Shown: positions 8,058 to 16,526, counted from the stretch's first letter. The stretch is 64,000 nucleotides of DNA from Capilliphycus robustus (GCF_034932365.1 NZ_JAYGHR010000064.1:62001-126000), one strand, 5' to 3'. Notes: generated by a model from the sequence alone, not told the origin. Translations and numbers: made by a program.

Positions 8058-8225
8058 TCAAGGGTTTTTCATCCAGTGACGCATCAAATTATCTTTAACC
8101 ATACTTTGGCGTAAGACTTCCAGCAAATAGTCTTGAGCTTCTTCTAGGCTCAGACCCTTAACTTGCTCCCGCAGGACTTGGAGCTTGAACTGTTGCTCTA
8201 AACTTAGATTTCCAGGTGCTTTCAT
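8058..8225 (-). CDS. nblA: Phycobilisome degradation protein NblA
   Basis: A 55-residue protein with the NblA pattern LSLEQQFKLQVLREQV, then LSLEEAQDYLLEVLRQSM and a short C-terminal tail. NblA is a small adaptor that binds phycobiliproteins and the Clp protease and triggers phycobilisome breakdown under nutrient starvation. I chose the ATG at 8225, which has GAGGAG six bases upstream, over an upstream in-frame start at 8249 that lies before that ribosome site. Its neighbourhood with the phosphate operon and a bilin lyase fits a starvation/pigment theme, but no shared operon is implied. Confidence 0.85.
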   Translation of the reverse strand: MKAPGNLSLEQQFKLQVLREQVKGLSLEEAQDYLLEVLRQSMVKDNLMRHWMKNP

Positions 8226-8394
8226 TGTGTTCTCCTCTTGGACGTGCAACTTCGACCTACAGAATTAGCAGGTAACGTGGGACCGTCTACTCTGCTCTTC
8301 TCTATTTGTAAATTATCGTAACAACTACTTGACAATCTGTCCATGATGTACAATTTTTCACTAATATACTTTGCAAAAGTTTATAGTTAGATCA

Positions 8395-8418
8395 GGGTAC
8401 TGGGTACTGGGTACTGGG
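8395..8418 (+). repeat. Heptamer tandem repeat GGGTACT x3
   Basis: Three consecutive GGGTACT heptamers (8395-8415) followed by GGG. Seven-base tandem arrays of this kind are common in filamentous cyanobacteria and recur in this window with other unit sequences. Confidence 0.8.
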
Positions 8419-8533
8419 AATAGGTAAAAAATTGCTGACGGGGGTGAGCGATGACTGTCTCCCCCGGAACCCTAATAGCCCTATCATAGAAAAGGTATTA
8501 GCCTATAAAATCAATCAAAGGGAGAGTTTCTGC

Positions 8534-9127
8534 ATGGATGCAATGCAATTCTTTCGGCAGAGTGCGGGACAGTGGCAGTCTTTACGAACTACCCATCATT
8601 TAGCTTTTAGACAAGCTGAAAAGGGTCATTCTAAAATCAACGTTGAAGCCCTGAGTGCGGATGATCCAAAAGTGGTTGAAATCTGCAAAATGCACGATGT
8701 CGATCCGGCAATTGCAGCCGGAGGTGCCTATGTGACTTGGAATGGTGAAATGGCTTGGGATAAGGATGATGAAAATCACTCCGGTTCGACGGTTTTTGCT
8801 ATTGTTCCTGATGCGGATAATCCCCGCAAAGGTCGAATGTTGCGAGAACGAGGCTATGCGGAAATTGTTCCGGTTGTCGGACAGTTTGAGATGGATGAAG
8901 ATGATGCTTTAATCTTAGTCACTGAATATGAAACGATGAGTTCGATAGAACGCTTTTGGTTTGCCAGTCCTAATGTCAGAATGCGAACCAGTGCAGTTAA
9001 ACGGTTCGGTGGGTTTAATACTTCTACTTTCTGTACGGAAATTCGGATTGAGGAGACAGACTCAAAGGCTTCTTCTGAGTCTGAAAATGCAGAAAATACA
9101 GCTTTTTATTCTGCTTTAGGTTGGTAA
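8534..9127 (+). CDS. cpcS: CpcS/CpeS-type phycobiliprotein lyase
   Basis: A 197-residue protein beginning MDAMQFFRQSAGQW followed by RTTHHLAFRQAE, then a WNG...W block and VTEYETMSSIERFWFASPNVRMR and FGGF-TSTFCTEIR, all hallmarks of CpcS/CpeS lyases. These lipocalin-fold enzymes attach phycocyanobilin to Cys-84-type sites of phycobiliproteins. I start at ATG 8534 (GGGAGAG lies upstream); the open frame extends 34 codons further upstream without family resemblance. Which sub-class (CpcS, CpcU, CpeS) cannot be settled by eye. Acidic, low-complexity C-terminus. Confidence 0.85.
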   Translation: MDAMQFFRQSAGQWQSLRTTHHLAFRQAEKGHSKINVEALSADDPKVVEICKMHDVDPAIAAGGAYVTWNGEMAWDKDDENHSGSTVFAIVPDADNPRKGRMLRERGYAEIVPVVGQFEMDEDDALILVTEYETMSSIERFWFASPNVRMRTSAVKRFGGFNTSTFCTEIRIEETDSKASSESENAENTAFYSALGW

Positions 9128-9352
9128 TTTACAGTGAACAGTGATCAGTGAACAGTGACCAGCTTTTACAGTGAACAGTGAACAGTGACCAGTGACCAGT
9201 GATAACTGTAAAAACTGGTAACTAATAACTAATAACTGTAAACTGTCAACTGTAAAAACTGGTCACTGTAAACTGTAAACTGTCAACTGTAAAAGCTGTT
9301 CACTGTTCACTGAAATAACTGGTCACTGTTTACTGTTAACTGATCACTGTAT
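9128..9352 (+). repeat. Degenerate heptamer array (AGTGAAC/AGTGACC type)
   Basis: The gap between cpcS and kdpD is almost wholly built of variants of AGTGAAC, AGTGACC, AACTGTA and their complements, so the array is partly self-complementary (CAGTGAACAG against CTGTTCACTG). The array runs up to and slightly past the kdpD stop codon at 9344. Similar arrays are at 22190-22245, 28927-28982 and 35482-35516. Confidence 0.8.
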
Positions 9353-10501
9353 AAACCCGCCCTCTCTTTCTTGATTTTCTGTGGCGATGATGTGAATATC
9401 AATATCGGGAAGCGATCGCATTAAACGCTGAATAATTGAGCCTTTAAAGAATAATTGCCAGCGAGAACGATGGGTTTCACCGATGACGATTTGAGTAATT
9501 CTTTGAGTCTGAGCAACTTCTACAATTGTATCTAAAACATTCGTTGATTGAACTCGAATAAATTCTCCATGAAATTCTTTACAGAGTCGTTCACAAGTTT
9601 CTATATGGATGCTATCTTCTTTGGAGAGAAACTGATTATGATTATCTACAAATAAAGCGTATAATTTGGCATTCATGTAGTTAGAAATTCTTGCGCCTCG
9701 TCGCAAAAGTCTGATAGAATTAGGATAAGTGGAAATACAAACTAAAACCCGTTCACGGATATTGCAATAGTCAGATTTATTCCCATTACAACCACTTTCT
9801 TCGACATTATCCGCAACTTCTCGCAGCGCTAACTCCCGCAGTGCAATTAAATTACGTCGTTTAAAGAAATGATTCAACGCCTGATCAATTTTTTCAGGAG
9901 CATATATTTTCCCTTCTTTTAGCCGTTCTTGAAGGGTTTCTGGCGTGACATCAACGACAACGACTTCATCCGCTTCATCGATAACTGAGTCGGGAATTCG
10001 TTCTCGAACAACTATACCTGAAATGCGAAAGACTAAATCATTTAAACTTTCGAGATGTTGAATATTAACCGTTGAATACACATCAATTCCGGCGGCGAGA
10101 ATTTGTTCGACATCTTGATAACGTTTGACAAACTTTGAACCGGGAATATTGGTGTGCGCGAGTTCATCGATTAACACCAGTTGTGGCTGCCTTTCTATTA
10201 TGGCATCTGTATCCATTTCTGTCAAGCTTCGATGGGATAAAATCACATTTTTGCGAGGAATTAATTCTAACCCCATCGCTTTATTTGCAGTGTCTTCTCG
10301 TCCATGAGTTTCTAACAGTCCAATTACCACATCAATTCCATCTTGTTTGATAATTTTTCCTTCTTCCAACATCCGGTAAGTTTTACCAACACCGGGCGAC
10401 ATTCCAATAAAAATTTTGTGTTTCCCGCGACGAAGTGACACTTTATTTTTTCCTGTTAATTGGGGATTAACGGTTGTTAAAATTTCGTTAGATTTAATCA
10501 T
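9344..10501 (-). CDS. kdpD: Truncated KdpD: N-terminal sensor plus USP domain, no kinase
   Basis: 385 residues, against about 890 for enterobacterial KdpD. It contains the KdpD N-terminal domain with Walker A GMSPGVGKT (33-41), LLETHGRED and Walker B LVLIDELAH (108-116), then a universal-stress-protein-like domain (about 250-370). The four membrane helices, GAF and histidine kinase modules are absent. Short KdpD of this type is known in cyanobacteria. It therefore cannot phosphorylate a response regulator by itself; it may modulate another kinase, and the HK/RR pair at 16527-18320 is a candidate. The final codons run into a heptamer repeat array. Confidence 0.88.
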   Translation of the reverse strand: MIKSNEILTTVNPQLTGKNKVSLRRGKHKIFIGMSPGVGKTYRMLEEGKIIKQDGIDVVIGLLETHGREDTANKAMGLELIPRKNVILSHRSLTEMDTDAIIERQPQLVLIDELAHTNIPGSKFVKRYQDVEQILAAGIDVYSTVNIQHLESLNDLVFRISGIVVRERIPDSVIDEADEVVVVDVTPETLQERLKEGKIYAPEKIDQALNHFFKRRNLIALRELALREVADNVEESGCNGNKSDYCNIRERVLVCISTYPNSIRLLRRGARISNYMNAKLYALFVDNHNQFLSKEDSIHIETCERLCKEFHGEFIRVQSTNVLDTIVEVAQTQRITQIVIGETHRSRWQLFFKGSIIQRLMRSLPDIDIHIIATENQEREGGFIQ

Positions 10502-10508
10502 TTTTATT

Positions 10509-10674
10509 TTTCTGAGAAACCGGGTTCGATAACGAAAAATCTAGACAAGCTTATAGAAGTTGCAAGAAACCCGGTTTCTGATAGTACATCAAAAGAAATT
10601 TCTGAGAAACCGGGTTCGATAACGAAAAATATAGACAAGCTTATAGAAGTTGTAAGAAACCCGGTTTCTGATAG
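10509..10674 (+). repeat. Two 76-bp direct repeats with inverted ends (kdpD-kdpC gap)
   Basis: Units at 10509-10584 and 10599-10674 are nearly identical (about two differences). Each unit begins with GAGAAACCGGGTT and ends with AAGAAACCCGGTTTCT, so each can fold on itself. The same palindromic word occurs at 27182-27214, marking a dispersed family. They occupy most of the 227-bp space between kdpC and kdpD. Confidence 0.85.
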
Positions 10675-10728
10675 TTATGCAAGAATAAACAGATGTAAAT
10701 TTGATACACCCAAATCACGATAATTGAA

Positions 10729-11304
10729 TTAACTCAATTGATTTAAGGCCAAATTCAACTTGAGGACATTAACGCCCGGTTCTCCAAAAATTCCGAGAAA
10801 GCGTTTGTCGGTATTTTGAACAATTAATTCTTGAATTTCTTCGGTAGAAATTGAACGGGCTTGTGCGACTCTTGCAACTTGAACTTGAGCCGCTTCTGGA
10901 GTAATATGAGGGTCTAAACCCGAACCAGAAGTATAAACTAAATCAGCAGTGGGTTGAATTCCTGCTTGTTGAAGTCGAGTTTTTTCCTGTTGAATTCGGG
11001 TGATTAAATCAGGATTACTGGGTGCAAGATTACTAGCCCCTGAAATTCCTGTTGGTGCGCTATCTTCTCCCTGACTATAATTAATGGTACTCGGACGACT
11101 CCAAAAATAGCGTTCAGAAGTGAAAGATTGTCCGATTAAAGCAGAACCAACAATCTCACCTTGAGCGTTTGTAATTAAACTTCCATTGGCTTGATAGGGA
11201 AAAGCAACTTGACCGATAATTAGAAGTAAAGCTGGATAGAAAATTGCGGTAATTACCCACAAAATAAACGTGTTACGAACTCCAATCATTAATTCTGAAA
11301 TCAT
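10729..11304 (-). CDS. kdpC: Potassium-transporting ATPase subunit C
   Basis: A 191-residue KdpC with a single N-terminal membrane helix, then the conserved periplasmic part: GSALIGQSF, YFWSRPS, SGASNLAPSNPDL, the SGSGLDPHITPEAA block and VNVLKLNLAL. KdpC stabilises the KdpA-KdpB complex. It sits 47 bp after kdpF/G on the same strand. Confidence 0.94.
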   Translation of the reverse strand: MISELMIGVRNTFILWVITAIFYPALLLIIGQVAFPYQANGSLITNAQGEIVGSALIGQSFTSERYFWSRPSTINYSQGEDSAPTGISGASNLAPSNPDLITRIQQEKTRLQQAGIQPTADLVYTSGSGLDPHITPEAAQVQVARVAQARSISTEEIQELIVQNTDKRFLGIFGEPGVNVLKLNLALNQLS

Positions 11305-11351
11305 GTTTTGAACTCCTATTTAATTGAAATACAGAACTTGTCTCAGCCGGA

Positions 11352-11594
11352 TTAAAACCTCTCAGGTTGAAGAATGACAACAAATAGATAAACAGCCAGT
11401 CCGATAACGACTAATCCTAAAAGTCCCAAAGCATAGGCGGAACTTTTAGCAATATTGTTGTTAGTCGCCGCATAAACTAAGGGTGCGAGAACCACATTGA
11501 AACAAAGTGCTAAAAACAGACTGAGGGATAGTTTTCGATGTAGAAATCGACTCCCAATTAAATCACAGGTTTCGAGAAAAGAATTCAGTTTCAT
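11352..11594 (-). CDS. Small Kdp subunit (KdpF-like C-terminus; KdpG-type of cyanobacteria)
   Basis: An 80-residue protein with a membrane helix near residue 25 (SLFLALCFNVVLAPLVYA) and a second C-terminal helix (LGLLGLVVIGLAVYLFVVIL) ending QPERF, which resembles the 29-residue KdpF peptide that stabilises KdpFABC. In Anabaena a gene named kdpG occupies the same place between kdpB and kdpC. I chose the ATG at 11594; an upstream in-frame GTG/ATG would place a strong palindrome inside the coding region. Start choice is uncertain. Confidence 0.7.
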   Translation of the reverse strand: MKLNSFLETCDLIGSRFLHRKLSLSLFLALCFNVVLAPLVYAATNNNIAKSSAYALGLLGLVVIGLAVYLFVVILQPERF

Positions 11595-11602
11595 TGTCCG
11601 TA

Positions 11603-11623
11603 GGGGCGCAAGGCTTGCGCCCC
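11603..11623 (-). repeat. Perfect palindrome directly upstream of the small kdp gene
   Basis: GGGGCGCAAG and CTTGCGCCCC are separated by one base, forming a very stable hairpin that ends 8 bp before the ATG at 11594. The word GTAGGGGCGCAAGGC is a recurrent cyanobacterial intergenic repeat. In mRNA it would fold next to the ribosome-binding region and could limit translation or end transcription from kdpB. Confidence 0.75.
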
Positions 11624-11689
11624 GATAAATGTACAAAAATTGTCGGATATTTTGTTTGTAGATGGGTTGTATTTATCCGCCCGTTTAAT

Positions 11690-12130
11690 TTTACCTAGCC
11701 CCCGGTTTGATCCCCCCTTGATCCCCCCTTTGAAAGGGGGGGGTAAGGCGAGGGGAGGATTTTTAAGTTTATTAAATATCTACAACTCTTATCCCAATAA
11801 AAAACTTTTTTCCTTTTCCCTCTCCTAACCCCCCTTTCAAAGGGCAGGGCCGTTTCATTCTAAAATTTTGCGATCGCTAAACCTTTGATGGGGGGCAAGT
11901 TTTAGGCTCTATTTAAACAGAAAATCTCAAAACTGTTGAAATAATCCTCCTTTTCTTTACAGAGAAAGGCTTTTAAGATTTGGCGATCGCATTTTTGAAC
12001 CGAGAATGAAACAGCCCTGCCTTTCAAAGGGGGGCAGGGGGGATAGAGAGGGTAGGGAGAGGTCGAGAGGGTTAGGGAGAGGTAGAGAAGATGGGGTTAA
12101 AAATGGAACAGTCCTGTGCTTAGAAAGGGG
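11690..12130 (+). repeat. C6-TTT/AAA-G6 palindromic repeats in the kdpB-kdpF/G gap
   Basis: The 566-bp gap holds several copies of a palindromic word, CCCCCCTTTGAAAGGGGGG at 11723-11741, CCCCCCTTTCAAAGGG at 11829-11844 and CTTTCAAAGGGGGG at 12021-12034, plus a looser AACAGTCCTGTGCTTAGAAAGGGGG copy near 12110. One copy is split by the MITE. Apart from these repeats no gene is seen in the gap. Confidence 0.75.
11844..12020 (+). mobile_element. 177-bp MITE with 18-bp inverted repeats and 10-bp target duplication
   Basis: Terminal inverted repeats GCAGGGCCGTTTCATTCT (11844-11861) and its complement (12003-12020) match at 17 of 18 positions. They are abutted exactly by the direct repeat CTTTCAAAGG at 11834-11843 and 12021-12030, the expected target-site duplication. 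Both ends carry a GCGATCGC octamer further in (11870-11877, 11983-11990). No ORF inside. The element landed in a CCCCCCTTTCAAAGGGGGG-type palindromic repeat and lies between kdpB and the small kdp gene. The parent transposase family is unknown; the 10-bp duplication limits it. Confidence 0.82.
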
Positions 12131-12160
12131 GGATTCTATTGAGAATTAACGGGAAATCCG

Positions 12161-14218
12161 TTAGGCAAAACCAATCGCCGAAATCGTCACATCAATAAAT
12201 TTGATAGCGATAAACGGTGCAATCACACCGCCAAGACCATAAATTAAGATGTTGCGTTGTAACAATTGATTTGCAGTCAACGGACGAAATTTCACCCCCG
12301 TTAACGCCAAGGGAATTAACGCCGGAATAATCAACGCATTGTAAATCAACGCCGAAAGAACCGCCGAATTCGGACTATTTAAACCCATGATATTTAACGC
12401 CCCAATTCCTGCACCCGCAAACATCGCCGGAATAATTGCAAAATATTTTGCAATATCATTCGCCACCGAAAAAGTGGTTAAAGCGCCGCGAGTAATTAAC
12501 AGTTGTTTGCCAATTGTAACCAAATCAATTAACTTCGTCGGGTCCGAATCTAAATCCACCATATTCGCCGCTTCTTTCGCCGCTTGAGTTCCCGAATTCA
12601 TCGCCAAACCCACATTTGCTTGGGCTAAAGCGGGGGCATCATTTGTTCCATCTCCCGTCATTGCGACTAACTTTCCTTGGGCTTGTTCTTGTTGAATAAC
12701 TTGAATTTTGTCTTCGGGTGTGGCTTCGGCAATAAAATCATCAACCCCCGCTTCTTTAGCGATAACAGACGCCGTAATGCGGTTATCTCCGGTTAACATT
12801 ACAGTGCGAACTCCCATCCGACGGAGTTGATTAAAACGTTCGCGAATTCCGGGTTTGATAATATCTTTGAGGTAAATTACGCCGTAAATTTCGTTATCCC
12901 GACAAACCGCTAAAGGTGTTCCTCCGAGTAACGAAACTCTCTCATAAGCGGTGTTTACATCCTCGGAAGGTTGTCCCCCTCGGGAACGAACAAACCCCCG
13001 TATCGCGTCTACCGCGCCTTTACGAACTTCGCCCCCGTCGGGTAAGTCGGTTCCGCTCATGCGAGTTCGGGCGGAAAATTCAACTCCTGTGGCTTTTTTT
13101 ATGTTAAAATCTACCTGAGCGTCCATTCCTTCGGCTAACCGCACGATGGATTTTCCTTCGGGAGTGGTATCAAAAATACTCGCAGCTAGGGCAATTTTAG
13201 CGACATCTTCCACGCTGTATCCATCAACGGGAATAAATTCTTCGGCGAGTCGATTTCCTAACGTAATGGTTCCGGTTTTATCTAAGACTAAAGTATTGAC
13301 ATCGCCGCAAGCTTCCACCGCCCGTCCTGAAGTTGCAACCACATTAAATTGAGCAACTCTATCCATTCCCGCAATGCCAATTGCACTTAAAAGTCCGCCA
13401 ATTGTTGTCGGAATTAACGCGACTAATAATGCAATTAACAGGGTGATGCTAACAGGACTATTGGCATAAAACGCAACCGGGGGAATGGTGGAAATAACAA
13501 TTAAAAAGACTAAAGTCAAAACCGCCAGAAGAACCGTTAAAGCAATTTCGTTGGGGGTTTTGCTGCGTTCTGCCCCTTCAACTAATGCAATCATCCGGTC
13601 AATAAATCCTTTTCCGGGGTCAGCCGTCACACGGATAATCAATTCATCAGAAATGATTCGAGTTCCCCCTGTGACTGAACTGGCGACATCCGAACCCGCT
13701 TCTTTGAGAACTGGTGCCGATTCTCCGGTAATCGCGGATTCGTCAACCGATGCCACGCCCTCCAACACTTCACCATCGGCGGGAATCACGTCCCCTGCGA
13801 CAACAGATATGCGATCGCCTTGTCTGAGGTTGGTCGAACTTACCTGCTCTATTGTACCATCTGGGAGCAATTTTCGCGCAATGGTTTCAGATTTTGTTGA
13901 TCGTAACGCATCGGCTTGGGCTTTTCCCCGTCCTTCGGCGACGGCTTCGGCAAAGTTGGCAAACACAACGGTAAACAGCAAAATAACGGCAATTAAACCG
14001 TTAAATAAATAAAGATTGTCTCCGGTTACAGTACCGAATAAGTTGGGGTTTACGGTTAATAAAGCGGTGATTATTGTTCCCACCCAAACCACAAACATGA
14101 CGGGATTTTTTGCCATGATGCGCGGGTGAAGTTTAACGAAGGCTTGTTGAAGGGCTTGTTGATATAAGCCCGATAAATTGGGTAACGGATGGTTTTGTTT
14201 TGAGATTTTGGAGTTCAT
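12161..14218 (-). CDS. kdpB: Potassium-transporting P-type ATPase subunit B
   Basis: A 685-residue P-type ATPase. The phosphorylated Asp313 is in DKTGT (313-317); the actuator TGES is at 164-167; MTGDGTNDAPALAQANVG marks the hinge near residue 540. Polar transmembrane residues and LIPTTIGGLLSAIG are typical of KdpB. It hydrolyses ATP to drive high-affinity potassium uptake through KdpA. It follows kdpA by 62 bp. Long antisense frames on the plus strand are shadows. Confidence 0.96.
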   Translation of the reverse strand: MNSKISKQNHPLPNLSGLYQQALQQAFVKLHPRIMAKNPVMFVVWVGTIITALLTVNPNLFGTVTGDNLYLFNGLIAVILLFTVVFANFAEAVAEGRGKAQADALRSTKSETIARKLLPDGTIEQVSSTNLRQGDRISVVAGDVIPADGEVLEGVASVDESAITGESAPVLKEAGSDVASSVTGGTRIISDELIIRVTADPGKGFIDRMIALVEGAERSKTPNEIALTVLLAVLTLVFLIVISTIPPVAFYANSPVSITLLIALLVALIPTTIGGLLSAIGIAGMDRVAQFNVVATSGRAVEACGDVNTLVLDKTGTITLGNRLAEEFIPVDGYSVEDVAKIALAASIFDTTPEGKSIVRLAEGMDAQVDFNIKKATGVEFSARTRMSGTDLPDGGEVRKGAVDAIRGFVRSRGGQPSEDVNTAYERVSLLGGTPLAVCRDNEIYGVIYLKDIIKPGIRERFNQLRRMGVRTVMLTGDNRITASVIAKEAGVDDFIAEATPEDKIQVIQQEQAQGKLVAMTGDGTNDAPALAQANVGLAMNSGTQAAKEAANMVDLDSDPTKLIDLVTIGKQLLITRGALTTFSVANDIAKYFAIIPAMFAGAGIGALNIMGLNSPNSAVLSALIYNALIIPALIPLALTGVKFRPLTANQLLQRNILIYGLGGVIAPFIAIKFIDVTISAIGFA

Positions 14219-14280
14219 GCTTTTGGAAACGGATTGGGTAACGGATGGGTTTTTTTTGAGATGGATGGGTTGGTTTTGGG

Positions 14281-15966
14281 TTAGGAAATGCTGGCTATTT
14301 TAAAGGCTTCGGCAACGGGGCCTAAGACTAAAACGGGTAGGAAGGTTAAGGCACCTAAAATGACGATAGCCCCGGCGGTGATACTGGTAAATAAAATGGT
14401 GTCTGTTCGCAAGGTTCCTGCGGTTTCGGGAACAGCTTGTTTGCGAGTCATATTATCAGCGAGTAACAACAAGGCAATAATTGGAATATAACGCCCTAAA
14501 AGCAGTGAAAAACTGGTGCTTAAGTTCCACCAAAGGGTATTATCGCTGAGTCCTTCAAAGCCGGAACCGTTGTTAGCCGCCGCCGAGGCATATTCATAGA
14601 TAACTTGAGAAATTCCGTGAAAACCTGGGTTGGTAATTCCTGACAGGGTATCGGTAAAAGCGAGGGTAATTGCTGCGGGAATTAAAATGGCTATGGGATG
14701 AACCAGTAACACTACACTTGCCAACACAATTTCTCGTTTTTCGATTTTTCTACCCAAAAATTCGGGGGTTCGTCCGACCATTAATCCGGTTATAAAAACG
14801 GACAAAATCAGGAAGATAAACAGATAAGCGGTTCCGGTTCCTTGTCCGCCCCAAATAATTTGTAAAAACAGATTCGACAAGGTAGCAAAACCGCCCACAG
14901 GCATTAATGAGTCGTGCATTCCGTTCACTGCCCCGCACATTGTTCCGGTTGTAGCCACTGCCCAAAGTGCTGTTAATGCCCAACCAAAACGCACTTCTTC
15001 TCCTTCAAAATTTGCTGCGGATTTGCCTAAAATCTCGTTAACAATGGGGTTGCCTTGGTATTCACCAATCGCCGTAATTGCAATTAAGATTGCAAACAGA
15101 ATAAATACCATCCAAAAGACTAACCAACCTTGTTTATGATTACCTGCCATAATGCCGTAAGTATGGATTAATCCGGCTGGAATAATCAGCATAATGACGG
15201 TTTCTAAGAAGTTGGTAAATCCGTTAGGGTTTTCAAAGGGATGTGCGGAATTGATTCCAAAAAATCCCCCGCCATTTTCACCGAGTTCTTTGATAATTTC
15301 AAAGTGGGCAACGGGACCGCGAGCGATATATTGGGTTGCGCCTTCTAGGGTGGTAATTTCCGCAGGTGCGGCTAAGGTTTCGGGAACTCCAGCGATGAGT
15401 AAAATAATCCCACCAATGATAGAAATAGGGAGTAATATTCTGGTAATGGATTGGGTTAAGTCAACGTAAAAGTTGCCTAAAGGTTTACCCGTTAGTCCGC
15501 GAATAAAGGCAATTGCAACTGCAATACCCGTCCCCGCAGAGGTAAACATTAAAAACCCTAACGCCAGCATTTGTGAGAAGTAACTGTAGGTTGTTTCTCC
15601 TGAATAATGCTGTTGATTTGTATTGGTAACAAATGAAATAGCGGTGTGTAGGGCTAAATCCCAACTGGGGGGGTTTAATTGAGTTGGGTTAAGCGGTAAA
15701 ATCCCTTGCAATAGGAAGATTGAAAACACGAATATTCCCATCACAAGGTTACTAAAAAGTACCGCCCGAATATATTGCCAACCGTTCATCGAGTCTTTGA
15801 AATGAACTCCGCTTCCGGCATAAATAAACTGTTCAACGGGCTTTAATATTCGGTCGAGTGCGGTTCTTTGATGTAAAAAAACACGCGCCATATAAGCCCC
15901 TAAAAGCGGAGCAATTAGCAGCAAAATGAATAAAGTTAGAGCAATTTGAAAGAATCCTTGTAACAT
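14281..15966 (-). CDS. kdpA: Potassium-transporting ATPase subunit A
   Basis: A 561-residue polytopic channel-like subunit with about ten membrane helices and four selectivity-filter-like loops, including SFVTNTNQQHYSGE, GGFFGINSAHPFENP, GTMCGAVNGMHDS and AAANNGSGFEG. These carry the glycine residues that select potassium. It is the first large gene of the kdp cluster and starts 17 bp after a small RCK_C protein gene. Confidence 0.96.
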   Translation of the reverse strand: MLQGFFQIALTLFILLLIAPLLGAYMARVFLHQRTALDRILKPVEQFIYAGSGVHFKDSMNGWQYIRAVLFSNLVMGIFVFSIFLLQGILPLNPTQLNPPSWDLALHTAISFVTNTNQQHYSGETTYSYFSQMLALGFLMFTSAGTGIAVAIAFIRGLTGKPLGNFYVDLTQSITRILLPISIIGGIILLIAGVPETLAAPAEITTLEGATQYIARGPVAHFEIIKELGENGGGFFGINSAHPFENPNGFTNFLETVIMLIIPAGLIHTYGIMAGNHKQGWLVFWMVFILFAILIAITAIGEYQGNPIVNEILGKSAANFEGEEVRFGWALTALWAVATTGTMCGAVNGMHDSLMPVGGFATLSNLFLQIIWGGQGTGTAYLFIFLILSVFITGLMVGRTPEFLGRKIEKREIVLASVVLLVHPIAILIPAAITLAFTDTLSGITNPGFHGISQVIYEYASAAANNGSGFEGLSDNTLWWNLSTSFSLLLGRYIPIIALLLLADNMTRKQAVPETAGTLRTDTILFTSITAGAIVILGALTFLPVLVLGPVAEAFKIASIS

Positions 15967-15983
15967 GGTTTGAGAAAATACTA

Positions 15984-16256
15984 TTATTTAGATATTTGAG
16001 AAACTGACAAGGGTTTTAATTTCTTTAAACAAAGTTGTAATTCGGGTGAATACATGGGATTAATAGCAACAGCTAATAAAACGTCATCGCACTTAACTTC
16101 GGGATTTTCGCTCACAAAAATAACGTTATTTCCTCGAACTAATCCCAGCATTTGACATTCTTCTGGTAGAACGATATCTCTCAATCTAATGCCACAGTAA
16201 CAACTCTTAAAACAAACTCTGATACTTACTGCTGTGGGTTTTTCTCGGTGCATCAT
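15984..16256 (-). CDS. Stand-alone RCK_C (TrkA-C)-like domain protein upstream of kdpA
   Basis: A 90-residue protein whose body reads like a TrkA-C/RCK_C domain: IRLRDIVLPEECQMLGLVRGNNVIFVSENPEVKCDDVLLAVA. It has no Rossmann RCK_N part. RCK_C domains bind small ligands (in several potassium transporters, cyclic di-AMP). Its position as first gene of the kdp cluster, 17 bp from kdpA, suggests it tunes Kdp synthesis or activity; this is inference. The ribosome site AGGAAA precedes two consecutive ATG codons, so the start may be at 16253. Confidence 0.7.
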   Translation of the reverse strand: MMHREKPTAVSIRVCFKSCYCGIRLRDIVLPEECQMLGLVRGNNVIFVSENPEVKCDDVLLAVAINPMYSPELQLCLKKLKPLSVSQISK

Positions 16257-16526
16257 TTTCCTGAAATAGCCTAAATTTGGCTATCGATAAAATAGTTGAT
16301 AGCTTGATTATGCCGAAGATTTCACCAAAAAAGAAGGTATAGAGGCGAGTTAATTGGAAATTTATATTAACCTGTTTAAGCCGAAGAATATAGAAGCGTT
16401 TAGCTTGAAGCTAAACATCTATATCAGCAGGTATAGATTTGCCTAAACGCCCGGTTTGTTATTAAACTAGATAATTAATCGAGATCGGGCTATCGCCGAT
16501 TATTAAACTCTTTTTGGTCATTCAAT
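16257..16526. promoter_or_regulatory. Divergent kdp / histidine kinase promoter region with palindrome 16398-16416
   Basis: GTTTAGCT (16398-16405) and AGCTAAAC (16409-16416) make a perfect 8-bp palindrome around TGA, near the middle of the 270-bp region between the divergent RCK_C-kdp cluster and the kinase/regulator pair. The word GGTATAGA occurs on either side of it (near 16336 and 16430). It is a plausible operator for the adjacent NarL-type regulator. No clear -35/-10 pair was assigned. Confidence 0.4.

Noticed and set aside
8308..8321. NtcA-type site (GTA-N8-TAA) upstream of nblA
   Set aside because: Only one half-site matches the consensus GTA-N8-TAC and no -10 element sits 22 bp downstream toward nblA.
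13485..14012. 175-codon ORF opposite kdpB
   Set aside because: Low-complexity translation antisense to a strongly conserved P-type ATPase; the same applies to the 168-codon ORF opposite pstC at 4109-4615.
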